This document shows positions 62,880 to 64,000 of a stretch of DNA of 64,000 nucleotides, piece after piece (positions within the stretch are counted from its first letter, which is position 1; each line of letters begins with the position of its first letter). This stretch comes from a virus, in IMG/VR virus record IMGVR_UViG_3300010354_000057, positions 1 through 64,000 of that record; one strand, given 5' to 3'. The notes under the pieces were generated by a model that saw only the letters and a program-made list of their open reading frames with translations, searched no databases and was not told the DNA's origin. The translations under genes were made by a program, and so were the position numbers.

Positions 62880-63228
62880 TTATTCAAAATTAATAAATGT
62901 ATCTGAAAGTATAGATGCGACTGAAGAACAATTATTAAAATTGTCTAACCATAAACATTATGGAATAAGATATAGAGTTGCAAAAAATGTAAATACAACA
63001 GAAAGTATTTTGTCTAATCTTGTTGATGACAATACTATATCTGTTAGATACGAAGTTGCTAGAAATAAAAATACAAATCTCAGGGATTTGGTAAAATTAT
63101 TAAAGGATAAAAGTTCTATAGTTGTTATTGCTGCCAAAAATAATTTAGAAGAAAGAACAAAAAAAGAAATAACAACTCCAGATACTATAGGAATAAGAAA
63201 AGTTAAATTAATAACCGAACATTTTTGA
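62872..63228 (+). CDS. Leucine-rich-variant (LRV)/HEAT-like repeat protein (118 aa)
   Basis: Two or three repeats of about 24 residues are visible, such as LSNHKHYGIRYRVAKNVNTT and LVDDNTISVRYEVARNKNTN, with a consensus L..L..D..xxVRxxVAxNxNT. This matches the LRV repeat pattern (normally accompanied by a Cys cluster, absent here). It is likely a scaffold binding another protein. It sits between two P-loop gene groups. Confidence 0.65.
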   Translation: MDNYSKLINVSESIDATEEQLLKLSNHKHYGIRYRVAKNVNTTESILSNLVDDNTISVRYEVARNKNTNLRDLVKLLKDKSSIVVIAAKNNLEERTKKEITTPDTIGIRKVKLITEHF

Positions 63229-63230
63229 AA

Positions 63231-63884
63231 ATGAAAAAACTTTTAATCATCACAGGACCACAAGGATCTGGTAATCATTTCTTTAGTAGAGTATTCAGTA
63301 CACATCCAGAAGTTGGTGGATGGAAAAGTCTTCTTGAAAAGTATTGGGTTCCTAGTGATGAAGAATACTTTGCAAGATACTGGGTTTATCCTGAGGAACT
63401 TACGAAAAAAGATTTTGAAGGATATGATTATTGGTTGGCAAATGTAAGTTGCCCATTCTTTTATGATGGGGTCAGGTATGTCCCAAAGATTAAAGAAGTT
63501 GCAGAGAAAGCACAATCATTTGGAATTGATGTTCAGATTGCAATTATTGTAAGAGATCCGAATATCAATGGTCAGCAGCAACTGAGAGTTCGTGGAGAAA
63601 TTACAATTCCTATTGCACAAGATTACTACTACAATACTCTTATTCCTGCAGGATTTAAAGTTCACTTCCTAGATAATGAGGCGTTTTTCTTACACAGAGG
63701 ACATTATCTCAAATGGGTAAGTGAACTTTTAGATTTCCCTGTGGACTATAACAATCCTGATATTTTTAAGTTTATTACTGAAGATCCTAATAAAAAATAT
63801 GTGAATTATGTTGATGAATATTGGCTTGACAAAGAGGTGTGGGATGGGATAAGATCTAAGAAAGATAGGAATTTACATTCATGA
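63231..63884 (+). CDS. P-loop protein, GPQGSGNH family, paralog B (217 aa)
   Basis: MKKLLIITGPQGSGNHFFSR and VFSTHPEVGGWKSLLEKYW match paralog A near 60.7 kb. The DVQIAIIVRDPNINGQQQLR segment gives an Arg-containing motif as in sulfotransferases. The ATG chosen lies just after the upstream stop codon. It is likely functional and coregulated with the rest of the cluster. Confidence 0.65.
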   Translation: MKKLLIITGPQGSGNHFFSRVFSTHPEVGGWKSLLEKYWVPSDEEYFARYWVYPEELTKKDFEGYDYWLANVSCPFFYDGVRYVPKIKEVAEKAQSFGIDVQIAIIVRDPNINGQQQLRVRGEITIPIAQDYYYNTLIPAGFKVHFLDNEAFFLHRGHYLKWVSELLDFPVDYNNPDIFKFITEDPNKKYVNYVDEYWLDKEVWDGIRSKKDRNLHS

Positions 63885-64000
63885 ATACTAATCCTGAATT
63901 TCCATATGAAAATTTTCCTTACAAATTAGAATATAAAGATGGTAAAGAAAAAAGAGTTTGTTACTTTGAATGTAAAGAACATTTGGATAAATATCTAGTT
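63881..64000 (+). CDS. Hypothetical protein, start only (cut by window edge)
   Basis: The frame opens at an ATGA overlap with the preceding stop codon and stays open to the window end (40 codons): MNTNPEFPYENFPYKLEYKD then KRVCYFECKEHLDKYLV. The opening resembles a small conserved cyanophage protein of unknown function; no call is made. Confidence 0.6.
   Translation, partial: MNTNPEFPYENFPYKLEYKDGKEKRVCYFECKEHLDKYLV

Overview
The window is a 64-kb, AT-rich stretch of a T4-like cyanomyovirus genome, most likely from a phage of marine Synechococcus. The evidence is a T4-type core (gp33, gp59, gp32, gp53, gp48, gp4, gp54-like, gp26, gp51, gp27-like, gp5, RNA ligase 1, polynucleotide kinase) mixed with cyanophage auxiliary metabolic genes: the 3' end of psbD, phoH, speD, thyX, cpeT (a phycobiliprotein lyase, which points to a phycoerythrin-bearing host) and a CP12-like protein.

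Layout. 1-9.3 kb: end of psbD, a full-length carbamoyltransferase, many small conserved genes, glutaredoxin, speD, thyX, and a second carbamoyltransferase split into two genes in permuted order. 9.3-13.5 kb: phoH, a PD-(D/E)XK nuclease and the replication/late-transcription block gp33-gp59-gp32, with a possible RNA pseudoknot before gp32. 13.5-18.0 kb (minus strand): gp53, gp48, a hypothetical gene and gp4. 18.1-34.6 kb: tail hub and baseplate genes, with a candidate -1 frameshift joining gp26 to gp51, two tape-measure-like proteins, gp27, gp5, a beta-helix spike and fibre-type proteins. A 2OG oxygenase and a reversed glycosyltransferase interrupt this block. 34.6-37.5 kb: two tRNAs, cpeT, small genes and a fused 'sporadic carbohydrate cluster' protein. 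37.6-43.5 kb: a 1961-aa fibre with an S74 self-cleaving chaperone domain. 43.6-64 kb: an SF2 helicase, then an accessory island with several Fe(II)/2OG oxygenases or cupins, three radical SAM proteins, an RNA-repair cassette, a methyltransferase, a ferritin-like di-iron protein and eight P-loop, sulfotransferase-like proteins. Five of these eight are tandem paralogs, and three of the five share a 75-bp identical DNA block.

Regulation. T4-type late motifs (ATAAATA/CTAAATA) recur about 27-40 nt before start codons. Several near-perfect sigma70 promoters (TTGACA-N16/17-TATAAT) and GC-rich hairpin terminators punctuate the accessory genes. My working inference is that carbamoyl transfer, hydroxylation, radical SAM chemistry, methylation and sulfotransferase-like activities act on one class of target, probably surface glycans or small metabolites of the host or virion. 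No homology search was possible, so family calls rest on motifs read from the sequence and on remembered family features.
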